A DNA stretch of 13,941 nucleotides, taken from Patescibacteria group bacterium (GTDB lineage Bacteria > Patescibacteriota > Microgenomatia > Levybacterales > UBA12049). The notes under the pieces were generated by a model that searched no databases, had not been told where the DNA came from, and saw only the letters and a list, made by a program, of their open reading frames with translations. Positions 7,115 to 13,941 of the stretch are shown in pieces; positions within the stretch are counted from its first letter, which is position 1; the number at the start of each line of letters is the position of its first letter. The position numbers were made by a program, and so were the translations under genes. The DNA lies in the NCBI GenBank assembly GCA_018900295.1, contig JAHIGH010000118.1, positions 1 through 13,941 of the forward strand, in the 5' to 3' direction.

Positions 7115-7200
7115 TTAAGGAAGTTGGGGATCCCCGTCTTCGCTGACCTCACCCTATGGTCTATTAGTGATGGTATCGAAATGCTGTTTCATAACCGGAG
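7115..7200 (-). pseudogene. secA 3'-end remnant
   Basis: Read on the minus strand this stretch gives QHFDTITNRP-stop-GEVSEDGD-PQLP-stop, against QHLHAVTNRPEGEVSEDGN...PQLP-stop at the end of secA. Nucleotides 7133-7190 align without gaps to 11650-11707 with about 41 of 58 identical, and 7115-7130 repeats the last codons of secA (TTAAGGAAGTTG plus GGAT). Most differences within the best-matching codons are third-position and silent (for example AAT/AAC, CCA/CCG, AGC/AGT). A TAG replaces the Glu codon at 7154-7156, and the roughly 37-residue zinc-binding tail motif is deleted. The match fades upstream of about 7200; a weaker same-frame resemblance may run somewhat further. It is a broken copy, not a functional gene. 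Confidence 0.75.
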
Positions 7201-7327
7201 TCTCGTTTACAAACTCTGCTTCAATAAATTTCGTCAGGAAATCGGGTGCCACCTTCCAGTGTTCTCCGGTAGTAAGTGTTACCGAAACAGTCCTTTGATC
7301 AAATGTTGCAACTTGTGCAACTGATCT
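7154..7327 (-). pseudogene. open frame without start, probable continuation of the small ORF
   Basis: A 57-codon open stretch in the -1 frame relative to the small ORF at 7279-7383, with no start codon at its head. From about 7280 down it reads like a real protein (SVTLTTGEHWKVAP, DFLTKFIEAEFV) and runs in one frame into the secA remnant before its TAG. The simplest reading is a frameshift near 7280 that split one gene. I do not recognise the family. A fusion to the secA tail, or a longer and more diverged secA piece, are the alternatives. Confidence 0.35.
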
Positions 7328-7383
7328 TCATTCAACTGATGAATCAGTTGCTTGATATGTTCAGGTAATTTTTGTTTATTCAT
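7279..7383 (-). CDS. small hypothetical ORF coupled to the GHKL ATPase gene
   Basis: 34 codons; begins MNKQKLPEHIKQLIHQL and ends LQHLIKGLFR. It is predicted to be one amphipathic helix rich in Leu, Gln and His with a leucine spacing of 3-4. The ATG overlaps the stop of the GHKL gene in ATGAATAA (8-nt overlap), a typical coupling signal. The ORF ends early at 7279, but the -1 frame stays open beyond, so it is probably the first part of a frameshifted gene rather than a complete 34-aa protein. No known domain was recognised. Confidence 0.4.
   Translation of the reverse strand: MNKQKLPEHIKQLIHQLNEDQLHKLQHLIKGLFR
7318..7350. repeat. CAACTGAT repeat cluster with hairpin
   Basis: CAACTGAT occurs at 7318-7325 and 7333-7340, and its exact inverse ATCAGTTG at 7343-7350. 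The last two can form a near-perfect hairpin with an 8-bp inverted repeat around GA. A GTTGCAAC palindrome lies next to it at 7305-7312. The units fall on Gln-Leu codons (CAA CTG, CAG TTG) of the small ORF, so codon content may explain them. Confidence 0.5.
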
Positions 7384-8866
7384 TTCCAATTGCGCTAAAG
7401 GAGTCTCTTATCAGCTTTCCCTGCCAATCAAAAGCTACTTCAATACTATTTGGCTGGGCTAACTTAATAATCTCTTGCGTAATAAGCCGTATCAGGTGAT
7501 AAAGAGTAAGCTCGGATTTTCCTTCCACTTGTTTAAATAACTTATGGTCGCGATTGATAAAGATTATGCCTCCTTCGGTGAAACTTTCTTTTTCCGTATC
7601 ACCAAGATGCGTAAAACTGACGAGAAATTCACTTCCGCCGATTTTGACTTTTTTAATTATTCTATTTTTATCCTTCAACAATGTTTTTATTCTCGAGCGA
7701 ATCTTTGGTTTGATTTTTTTTAATGCTTCCGCGATTTCATTTTGATTTGATTTTTGTTTCATTTCCGGATTAGTTAGAGCCGTCCCGATCACGCCGGCCT
7801 GAATTTTTTCATTCTCGTGAAATGAGTTTGTTTTCCGGGCAAAAAGAGGCATAGTTTCAAGAAGTAAAATATCCTTACTCTTTTTCAAGGCTTCACGAAT
7901 AGTTAGCAGTGCCTCGGAAAGCATTTGTTCGGCTTTCTTATCTTGATATGAAACCGCCGACTCTTTCAATGTATTGATGACACGGCGGAGTTTTTTATAC
8001 ATAATTTTCTCAAATATTTTATATTCCTCGCTGTCTGTTATGAAATTATCCCGGGAAGCGGTTATAGGCAAGAAGTCAGCATTTACCTCACCCGTCAGGC
8101 GTTTAGTCGACAAATTATGCGAAGCTTCAATCTGAAAGGTTTCCCGCCTGATAAGTATTCCTTTCACTCTGATTCCAATACCTATCGCTTCTTTGGTCAA
8201 CATGAGGCTTGAAAGAATAATTTCTCCCCGCATTTGACCAAAAGGCGTTGTTTCTTTGATTTTGAAACGTTCTCCGGGAGTAAATTTTGAACTTAACTTG
8301 ATGTCATTCAAATATATTGAAAAATTTTTATCATTGAGCGGGAAAAGGTGAATGAGATGACGTTCGATATCCAAGACGGAGATTGGCTTATTGATATTGA
8401 AAAGCGAGACCTGGGTCCCTGTTTCTTTTACGTCCGTAGCGTGTTCAATAAGGGGAACGTTCCAGTCGTTTCTCATTTCAAAATCCCGCCGGTCAAAAAT
8501 CAATGTCGCGGCATATCCCTTGGATCTTGTATAAATTTCAAACCGGTCACAAACTGAAAGAACCGCGAATTTACCTATACCAAATTCGCCGATGCGAATT
8601 CGTTTGAAGACGGCGCTTAAGGGGTTTTGCTTCTTATAATTTGAACCGATAGTTAGATACTGCCGCAATCCTTCTTTATCCATTCCCGAGCCATTGTCTT
8701 CAGCAACGATAGATGAATTATCAGCTTTTATTTTAACTGTTGTAGCATCGGCATCATAAGCATTTGCGACAAGTTCGCGGATGAGATCAAGACTCTGAGT
8801 ATAAAGCCTTTCTCCGATGGTCGAAAGATGCGATTTATCTATCTGAATTGGAATAAAGTTTTCCAC
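7376..8866 (-). CDS. stand-alone GHKL-family ATPase (Hsp90/MutL/MORC-like)
   Basis: About 496 aa. The N-terminal GHKL fold is clear: N-box ELVANAYDADA (31-41, with E31 and N35 for Mg-ATP), G1 box DNGSGMD (57-63), and G2 lid GEFGIGKFA (93-101). In such proteins ATP closes a dimer. A second alpha/beta region follows to about 300, with an ASRDNF segment. A charged helical part spans about 305-370, and the remainder (about 390-496) has no domain I recognise. There is no MutL endonuclease motif, histidine kinase box or Hsp90 C-terminus. The start is taken as GTG 8866: a -35/-10 pair ends exactly 6 nt before it, while the in-frame TTG at 8905 lies upstream of that promoter. The gene is divergent from recQ. 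A role in DNA repair or genome defence is possible from fold and context but unproven. Confidence 0.75.
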   Translation of the reverse strand: MENFIPIQIDKSHLSTIGERLYTQSLDLIRELVANAYDADATTVKIKADNSSIVAEDNGSGMDKEGLRQYLTIGSNYKKQNPLSAVFKRIRIGEFGIGKFAVLSVCDRFEIYTRSKGYAATLIFDRRDFEMRNDWNVPLIEHATDVKETGTQVSLFNINKPISVLDIERHLIHLFPLNDKNFSIYLNDIKLSSKFTPGERFKIKETTPFGQMRGEIILSSLMLTKEAIGIGIRVKGILIRRETFQIEASHNLSTKRLTGEVNADFLPITASRDNFITDSEEYKIFEKIMYKKLRRVINTLKESAVSYQDKKAEQMLSEALLTIREALKKSKDILLLETMPLFARKTNSFHENEKIQAGVIGTALTNPEMKQKSNQNEIAEALKKIKPKIRSRIKTLLKDKNRIIKKVKIGGSEFLVSFTHLGDTEKESFTEGGIIFINRDHKLFKQVEGKSELTLYHLIRLITQEIIKLAQPNSIEVAFDWQGKLIRDSFSAIGNE

Positions 8867-8872
8867 GCGCTG

Positions 8873-8901
8873 ATTGTAGCAAGTTTTTCCTCTTTTTCCA
8901 A
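8873..8901 (-). promoter_or_regulatory. promoter of the GHKL ATPase gene, leaderless
   Basis: On the minus strand, TTGGAA (8896-8901), a 17-nt spacer and TACAAT (8873-8878) are followed by 6 nt and then GTG at 8866. Transcription would begin at or within a base or two of the start codon. This decides the start of the gene. Confidence 0.6.
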
Positions 8902-8933
8902 GCAAAAGGTTTATATTTCGGAAGTTGTAAAAA

Positions 8934-8942
8934 TGTTATAAT
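8934..8942 (+). promoter_or_regulatory. extended -10 promoter of recQ
   Basis: TG-T-TATAAT is a perfect extended -10 element. The -35 region has no good match, as is usual for this class. Transcription should begin near 8949, giving a leader of only about 8-9 nt before ATG 8958 and no room for a Shine-Dalgarno. It lies about 33 nt from the opposing GHKL promoter, so the two may compete. Confidence 0.65.
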
Positions 8943-8957
8943 TTTCCTGGCAATCGT

Positions 8958-11078
8958 ATGCAGGATATTCACCAAGTACTTGAGCAATATTTTGGGTATA
9001 AAACATTCAGGCCGTTACAAGAAGAAATTATACGGGATGTTATTGCGGGAAAAGATGTATTTGTTCTTATGCCAACAGGCGGCGGTAAATCGCTTTGTTA
9101 CCAGATACCAAGCTTGGTGCAAAGCGGCACAACAATAGTTGTCTCGCCGCTTATCTCGCTCATGAAAGATCAGGTGGACGGGCTTGTCCAAAACGGCATC
9201 AGAGCAGCCTACCTTAACAGTTCATTATCTCCGGGGGAACAAGCCGCGGTTCTGCGGCAATTACAAAACAAACAGCTGGCTCTTCTCTATATCGCGCCGG
9301 AACGGTTGGCGCAGGATCAATTTTTTCGGATTTTACAAACAGTGTTTATTAACTTTTTCGCGATAGATGAAGCTCACTGTATTTCGCAATGGGGACATGA
9401 TTTCAGGCCTGAATACCGGCAACTTGCTATAATCCGTAAGCATTTCCGGGACAAACCTCTGGTTGCATTGACAGCTACGGCAACTCCGCGGGTAAAAAAT
9501 GATATTATTGAACGGCTTGGTCTCAGAGAAGAACAGATTTATCAGGCAAGTTTTAACCGTCCCAATCTCTCATACCGGATCATTCCCAAAAATGATCCTT
9601 TATCACAAATTCATGATTATGTCGTAACAAAAAAGGGCGAATCAGGTATTATTTACTGTCAATCAAGAAAAACGGTCGGGCATCTTGCATCCCGCTTGCA
9701 GGAGAATGGTATCAGGGCGCTTCCCTATCATGCGGGATTGTCTGATGTGCTCCGAAAAAAACATCAAGAGCAATTCATAAATGAGGATACTGATGTGATC
9801 GTCGCGACGATTGCTTTTGGAATGGGTATTGATAAACCAAATGTGCGCTACGTCATCCATCATGATCTGCCTCAAAGCCTTGAACACTATTATCAGGAAA
9901 CCGGCCGTGCGGGACGGGACGGGCTGCCGAGTGACTGCATCTTGCTCTATAGCTATGGTGATGTTTTTTTCTATGAAAGATTTATCGCGGAAAAGCAGAG
10001 TGAAGAAGAACGGCGCATTTCCAAAGCCCAGCTCCATAGGATGGTGGATTATGCACAGAGCAAACTATGCCGCCGGGTGCAACTTCTGCAATACTTTGCC
10101 GAAACTTCCCTGCAAAAGAAATGCGACAGTTGTGACAATTGTTTATCGCCTCAAGAGATGTTTGATGCCACGATCATAGTCCAAAAAATTCTCTCATGTG
10201 TTTACCGTCTGCGGCAGCGCTTTGGCGCCAACCACATCACGGGCGTTCTTACAGGATCAAAAGCGCAGGGAATAGTCGGGCGCAATCATCATCTTCTCTC
10301 AACCTATGGTATAGTTACCGACTATGATCGTAATCAGCTTCGGACGTTTATTTATGAATTGCTAAGTCAAGGCTATCTTCGCCAAAGCGGCGACCAATAT
10401 GCCATACTTTCCCTCACATCCAAAAGCAGATCAGTCTTAAAGGGTATGGAAAAAGTGTTCCTTACCAAACCCGATATACGAATCTTTACTTCGCGACAAA
10501 AAGAAGCAGAAACAGCCTGTGATCTAAGACTTTTTAATAAACTCCGTTTTCTTCGCAAGCAGATGGCAGACAAGCAAAACCTTCCGCCTTATATTATCTT
10601 TTCAGACAGAAGTCTTAAAGAAATGGCTGCTTATTTCCCGCAAACCTCCGAACAATTCTCGCAAATCACAGGTGTTGGTGCAGAAAAATTACGAATGCAT
10701 GCCAAGCCTTTTTTGCAGGAGATTATCGATTATTGTAAACCGCTTAAGATTTGTCCCATCATAAAATATAACAATACTGTTGCTATAACGCTTGGACTAT
10801 ATAGAGAAGGTAAAAACATCCGACAAATTGCGGAAAAACGCGGCCTCGCTGAAAGCACCATACATGGCCACCTTCAACAAACTTATATCAACGGAGAATC
10901 AATAAACATTGATAAGTTTGTTGTTCCTGAAAAACAAAAAGTCATACTGCAAGTCTTCAAAGAACTTGGTTACGAGCGCTTGGCGCTGACTAAAGAGAGA
11001 TTGGGTGAGGATTATTCATATGCGGAGATCAGATGGGTGCAGGCGAAAATACTTAAGTCAAACACGATTTTAGAATAA
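8958..11078 (+). CDS. recQ: ATP-dependent DNA helicase RecQ
   Basis: 3'-5' superfamily 2 helicase acting in recombination, fork repair and unwinding of branched DNA; 706 aa, somewhat longer than E. coli RecQ. Visible order: Q-motif FRPLQ (17-21), Walker A PTGGGKS (39-45, K44), motif II DEAH (137-140) with the aromatic-rich loop CISQWGHDFRPEY just after, motif III TATATP, motif V around 284-292 (TIAFGMGID), and motif VI QETGRAGRDG (313-322). RecQ-C zinc ligands are C371, C389, C392 and C395. The RQC winged helix spans about 400-500 and an HRDC domain about 520-600. A C-terminal helix-turn-helix (about 620-670, IRQIAEKRGLAESTI) is typical of many bacterial RecQ proteins. All catalytic residues are present, so it should be active. 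It is divergent from the GHKL ATPase and convergent with the coiled-coil gene. Confidence 0.98.
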   Translation: MQDIHQVLEQYFGYKTFRPLQEEIIRDVIAGKDVFVLMPTGGGKSLCYQIPSLVQSGTTIVVSPLISLMKDQVDGLVQNGIRAAYLNSSLSPGEQAAVLRQLQNKQLALLYIAPERLAQDQFFRILQTVFINFFAIDEAHCISQWGHDFRPEYRQLAIIRKHFRDKPLVALTATATPRVKNDIIERLGLREEQIYQASFNRPNLSYRIIPKNDPLSQIHDYVVTKKGESGIIYCQSRKTVGHLASRLQENGIRALPYHAGLSDVLRKKHQEQFINEDTDVIVATIAFGMGIDKPNVRYVIHHDLPQSLEHYYQETGRAGRDGLPSDCILLYSYGDVFFYERFIAEKQSEEERRISKAQLHRMVDYAQSKLCRRVQLLQYFAETSLQKKCDSCDNCLSPQEMFDATIIVQKILSCVYRLRQRFGANHITGVLTGSKAQGIVGRNHHLLSTYGIVTDYDRNQLRTFIYELLSQGYLRQSGDQYAILSLTSKSRSVLKGMEKVFLTKPDIRIFTSRQKEAETACDLRLFNKLRFLRKQMADKQNLPPYIIFSDRSLKEMAAYFPQTSEQFSQITGVGAEKLRMHAKPFLQEIIDYCKPLKICPIIKYNNTVAITLGLYREGKNIRQIAEKRGLAESTIHGHLQQTYINGESINIDKFVVPEKQKVILQVFKELGYERLALTKERLGEDYSYAEIRWVQAKILKSNTILE

Positions 11079-11112
11079 CTTTTTGAACGGGAGCAGATTA
11101 TTGTGTAGAAGT

Positions 11113-11451
11113 TTACCCTTTTAGAGACGGAAGATCGAGATGATTTTCTATTCTTTCGATCCTCCTCATGAGTTTATTTCTCATTTCGTCAAAAAACAAT
11201 CCTGCTTCATTAAAAAAATCAGTCCAATCACGTCTATCTTGATCCTGTTGCTTTTTAATAGAAAGGAATCCTGCTTCCATACGCGCGTCTGATTCAGTGA
11301 CTCTATTATTAACATCAGTTATTTGTTTGCTAAGATTAGTCTCGGTCTTGCCTATCTCTCTCCGCACAATCCCACCAACCATCTCTTTTGTATATTGTCT
11401 TTCAGCTTTGAATAATTCTTGTATTTGTTTTATCTGATCTTTTGTAAACAT
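11113..11451 (-). CDS. small coiled-coil hypothetical protein
   Basis: 112 aa, soluble, almost wholly helical and highly charged, with no signal peptide or membrane segment. Helical heptad-like stretches run about 5-55 (DQIKQIQELFKAE; SKQITDVNNRV) and 85-105 (EMRNKLMRRIERIENHL). The phenylalanine-rich middle is DWTDFFNEAGLFFDEM. I do not recognise a named family; short proteins of this style recur as hypotheticals in Candidate Phyla Radiation genomes. It follows secA on the same strand after 72 nt but has its own promoter, with the -10 box 6 nt before the ATG. Its stop is 34 nt from the end of recQ, convergent. Confidence 0.7.
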   Translation of the reverse strand: MFTKDQIKQIQELFKAERQYTKEMVGGIVRREIGKTETNLSKQITDVNNRVTESDARMEAGFLSIKKQQDQDRRDWTDFFNEAGLFFDEMRNKLMRRIERIENHLDLPSLKG

Positions 11452-11457
11452 GATACA

Positions 11458-11486
11458 ACTATAATATTTTTGAAACTAATATGCAA
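11458..11486 (-). promoter_or_regulatory. promoter of the coiled-coil gene, leaderless
   Basis: On the minus strand, TTGCAT (11481-11486, 4/6) and TATAGT (11458-11463, 5/6) have a 17-nt spacer, then 6 nt (11452-11457) before the ATG at 11451. Same geometry as the GHKL promoter. No Shine-Dalgarno. Confidence 0.55.
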
Positions 11487-11523
11487 TATAGAATCTTTTT
11501 ATTTCCTCTTTTTATTAATTTGA

Positions 11524-13941
11524 TTAAGGAAGTTGCGGATAATGGCACTTCTTGAATTTCTTGCCCGATCCGCACCAACAGGGATCGTTTCGCCCCAGCT
11601 TCGCCTGGCTGTCTCCCTGTTTGTTTATATTCTTTTTACTGTTATTATTCCCGTCTTCACTGACTTCGCCCTCCGGCCTGTTGGTAACCGCGTGTAAATG
11701 CTGTTGTGGTAAAGGAGCCTGTTGTTGAATTTGCACCTTGAAAATACGGTGAACAATATCATCATCAATTGCCCACATCAGGGACTCGAACATCTTGAAT
11801 CCTTCGTTTTTATATTCCACCAACGGATCTTTCTGTGCATAGCCCCGGAGGCCGATTCCTTGTCGCAGATTATCCATAGCATCAAGGTGATTCATCCAGA
11901 GATTATCAATCACCGAAATCATGACAATCCTTTCTACCTGACGCATAAGAGGCAGCCCGATTTGCTCTTCGCGTTTGATATAAAGATCATCAGTTATTTT
12001 AGTTAGGAATTCCGCTTTTTCCTCATAGGTGTGTCTTTGTTCCAATTGGTTGACAAGCTGCTTTTTCGACGCATCATCAAAAGGAATAATTGTAGCGAAA
12101 TTATCAATTATTTTTTCATTCATCTTTAGCGGTTCGTCTGTTTCTCGCGCCGGAGAAATAGTCGTTATTTGTGTAACCGCGTTATGAAGTCTTTTTTGGA
12201 GTTCTTCTTTCAGTGATGCTCCTTTTTCGCTTGATTTCTCCAAAATACTTCTTCGAAGCTTATAAACAATCTCGCGCTGCCTGTTGAGGACGTCGTCATA
12301 TTCAACAAGGTGCTTGCGTGAATCGAAATTAAATCCCTCAACCTTAACCTGGGCGTTTTCAATGGATTTGGAGACAAGAGCGTGTTCCAGCGGCACGTCC
12401 TCCGGCATATTAAATTTGGTCATGATACCCGCGATGCGGTCTCCGCCGAAGAGGCGCATGATATCGTCATTTAATGCGACAAAGAAACGGGAAGCGCCCG
12501 GATCGCCCTGCCTGCCGGCTCTGCCTCTGAGTTGGTTGTCTATACGCCGCGATTCATGGCGTTCAGTGCCGATTACATACAAGCCTCCAGCCTCCAATAC
12601 ATCTTTGTGTTCTTTTTCCCAAGCTTTTCCTTCAGGAGTTTCTGCTTTGGGCCGTCCGTCTTTATGTTTGGGCATGTCGCCGCCGAGAACGATATCAACA
12701 CCTCTTCCTGCCATATTTGTAGCGATAGTGACTGCGCCCTTTTTCCCCGCATCGGCAATAATCTGCGCTTCTCTTAAATGGTTTTTAGCATTGAGGACTT
12801 CGTGCTTGATACCTCTCCTTTTAAGTAATTGCGAAATGATTTCATTTTTTTCAATAGAGGTCGTACCTACGAGAATTGGCTGCCCCAATTTATGCGCGCG
12901 TTCGATCTCTGCCGCAACAGCCGAGAATTTAGCGCGGCTGGATTTATAAACAGCATCGGGAAAGTCATGTCTCGTAACGGCAACATGCGTTGGGATCATA
13001 ACAACATCCAGCTTATAAATTTTGCGGAATTCCTCCGCCTCCGTAACCGCTGTTCCGGTCATACCCGCCAGGCGCTCGTACATACGGAAGTAATTTTGCA
13101 GGGAAACTGTCGCTAGTGTTTTGGATTCGCGCTGTATAGCAACCCCTTCTTTAGCCTCGATTGCCTGATGAATACCCTCCGAAAGCCTGCGGCCTACCAT
13201 AAGCCTTCCTGTAAATTCATCAACCAAAATCACTTGCCCGTCTTTGACAATGTAATCTTTTTCCTTGTGGAAAAGAGCGCGGGCTTTTAATGCTGCTTCC
13301 AAATGATAAACAGTATCAAAGTCTTTTTCATAAATATCGGTAATACCATATAATTTTTCAATCTTGGAAATACCGTGGTCTGTCAAATGGGCAGTGCGTA
13401 ATTTTTCATCAATTTTATAATCAAGCTGGGATGTTAGTTTGTCGATCACTTTTGCGTATTCATAATATCTTTGTGACGGGGCTTCATCAGGAGCTGAAAT
13501 AATATGCGGCGTTCTGGCTTCGTCTATCAACACGGAATCCACCTCGTCGACAATTGCATAATAATACCCGCGCTGGACAACGTTATTTAAGTCAGGAGCC
13601 ATATTGTCCCGCAAATAATCAAAACCGAATTCCGAATTAATGCCATACACCACATCCGCCTGATAAGCCTCTTTTCTGTTCGCGGACCTGAGATGTTGTA
13701 ATCGAAAATCATTTACGTTTCCATCGGAGTGTGATGGATCAAAAATAAATGATTGCTCGTTGATGATGGAAGATACGGACACGCCTAGTAAATTAAAAAT
13801 CGGACCCATCCATCCGGCATCACGCCGTGCCAGATAGTCATTGACTGTCACGAGGTGTACTCCTTTACGTGTAAGACTATGCAAATATAAAGCGGGAACA
13901 GCGGATAGTGTTTTTCCTTCTCCTGTTTTCTGTTCGGCAAT
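11524..13941 (-). CDS. secA: preprotein translocase ATPase SecA, N-terminus beyond window
   Basis: Motor that drives unfolded preproteins through SecYEG at the inner face of the membrane. 805 residues plus stop are visible; the first roughly 90 or so are outside the window. The frame is open to the edge, where it shows Walker A as KTGEGKT (visible residues 5-11). The TTG near 13884 is therefore not the start. Further motifs are Walker B with DEVDS and IDEARTPHIIS (132-149), the SKTLATVSLQNYF...MTGTA block, NMAGRGVDI, and GRAGRQGDPGASRF of the second motor domain. The helical scaffold and wing follow (MNHLDAMDNLRQGIGLRGYAQKDP region). The C-terminal tail ends in the zinc/SecB-type motif GRNDPCWCGSGKKFKKCH, with ligands C788, C790, C799 and H800. 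It looks intact. A diverged, broken copy of its last codons lies at 7115-7200. Confidence 0.98.
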   Translation of the reverse strand: MAEQKTGEGKTLSAVPALYLHSLTRKGVHLVTVNDYLARRDAGWMGPIFNLLGVSVSSIINEQSFIFDPSHSDGNVNDFRLQHLRSANRKEAYQADVVYGINSEFGFDYLRDNMAPDLNNVVQRGYYYAIVDEVDSVLIDEARTPHIISAPDEAPSQRYYEYAKVIDKLTSQLDYKIDEKLRTAHLTDHGISKIEKLYGITDIYEKDFDTVYHLEAALKARALFHKEKDYIVKDGQVILVDEFTGRLMVGRRLSEGIHQAIEAKEGVAIQRESKTLATVSLQNYFRMYERLAGMTGTAVTEAEEFRKIYKLDVVMIPTHVAVTRHDFPDAVYKSSRAKFSAVAAEIERAHKLGQPILVGTTSIEKNEIISQLLKRRGIKHEVLNAKNHLREAQIIADAGKKGAVTIATNMAGRGVDIVLGGDMPKHKDGRPKAETPEGKAWEKEHKDVLEAGGLYVIGTERHESRRIDNQLRGRAGRQGDPGASRFFVALNDDIMRLFGGDRIAGIMTKFNMPEDVPLEHALVSKSIENAQVKVEGFNFDSRKHLVEYDDVLNRQREIVYKLRRSILEKSSEKGASLKEELQKRLHNAVTQITTISPARETDEPLKMNEKIIDNFATIIPFDDASKKQLVNQLEQRHTYEEKAEFLTKITDDLYIKREEQIGLPLMRQVERIVMISVIDNLWMNHLDAMDNLRQGIGLRGYAQKDPLVEYKNEGFKMFESLMWAIDDDIVHRIFKVQIQQQAPLPQQHLHAVTNRPEGEVSEDGNNNSKKNINKQGDSQAKLGRNDPCWCGSGKKFKKCHYPQLP

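Noticed and set aside
7106..7324. 72-codon plus-strand open frame starting with TTG
   Set aside because: Antisense to the secA remnant and small ORF, with no promoter or Shine-Dalgarno; the minus-strand reading explains the sequence better.
8867..8905. TTG start adding 13 residues to the GHKL ATPase
   Set aside because: The extension covers the -35 and -10 boxes that lead to GTG 8866, and the added residues do not resemble the family.
9663..10179. Overlapping 122-124 codon frames on both strands within recQ
   Set aside because: Both are shadows of the conserved RecQ helicase frame, with no family resemblance of their own.
12284..12949. 221-codon plus-strand open frame
   Set aside because: It lies wholly antisense to secA, whose frame is strongly conserved; the antisense product is Ser/Arg-rich and resembles no family.

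Overview
The window looks like a chromosomal segment of a low-GC bacterium, most likely a member of the Candidate Phyla Radiation (Patescibacteria). This is inferred from gene style: a half-size six-helix MFS protein of a type I associate with that group, a short coiled-coil hypothetical protein, a BrnT/BrnA toxin-antitoxin pair, very short intergenic gaps, and several genes whose promoters sit directly at the start codon. The taxon is an inference, not a measurement.

Layout. 1-1635 (minus): a probable two-gene unit with a PLP-dependent class V aminotransferase close to 2-aminoethylphosphonate transaminase (PhnW) and, 4 nt downstream, a CDP-alcohol phosphatidyltransferase cut by the left edge. 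Together they suggest synthesis and transfer of an amino head group onto a lipid, possibly a phosphonolipid. 1841-2449 (plus): half-size MFS transporter. 2510-6467 (plus): a GldA-type ABC ATPase, a permease fused to a GldG-like extracytoplasmic domain, and a membrane-anchored DUF4340 protein. These are one tightly packed operon behind a good sigma70-type promoter. 6474-7071 (minus): brnT-brnA toxin-antitoxin operon with a promoter and a candidate operator overlapping its -10 box. 7115-7383 (minus): a degraded patch holding a small ORF translationally coupled to the gene upstream, a probable frameshift, and a remnant of the 3' end of secA. 7376-8866 (minus): stand-alone GHKL (Hsp90/MutL/MORC-like) ATPase. 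8958-11078 (plus): full-length RecQ helicase, transcribed divergently from the GHKL gene. 11113-11451 (minus): small coiled-coil protein. 11524-13941 (minus): secA, missing its N-terminus at the right edge.

Three points stand out. First, a diverged piece of the secA tail lies 4.3 kb from the real secA end, in the same orientation. It still shows mostly third-codon-position changes but now carries a nonsense codon and lacks the zinc-binding motif. This suggests that the GHKL/recQ/coiled-coil block lies between two copies of the secA 3' end. Second, first genes of transcription units have -10 boxes 6 to 15 nt from the start codon (exactly 6 nt in three cases) and no Shine-Dalgarno, while the internal gene brnA has a near-perfect one. 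This points to leaderless or near-leaderless transcripts. Third, the PhnW-like enzyme has Gln340 at the place where PhnW has its substrate-binding arginine.

I saw no tRNA, rRNA, CRISPR array, insertion sequence, integrase or complete new defence system. The only intergenic stretches of note are 1636-1840 and 7072-7375, both described below.
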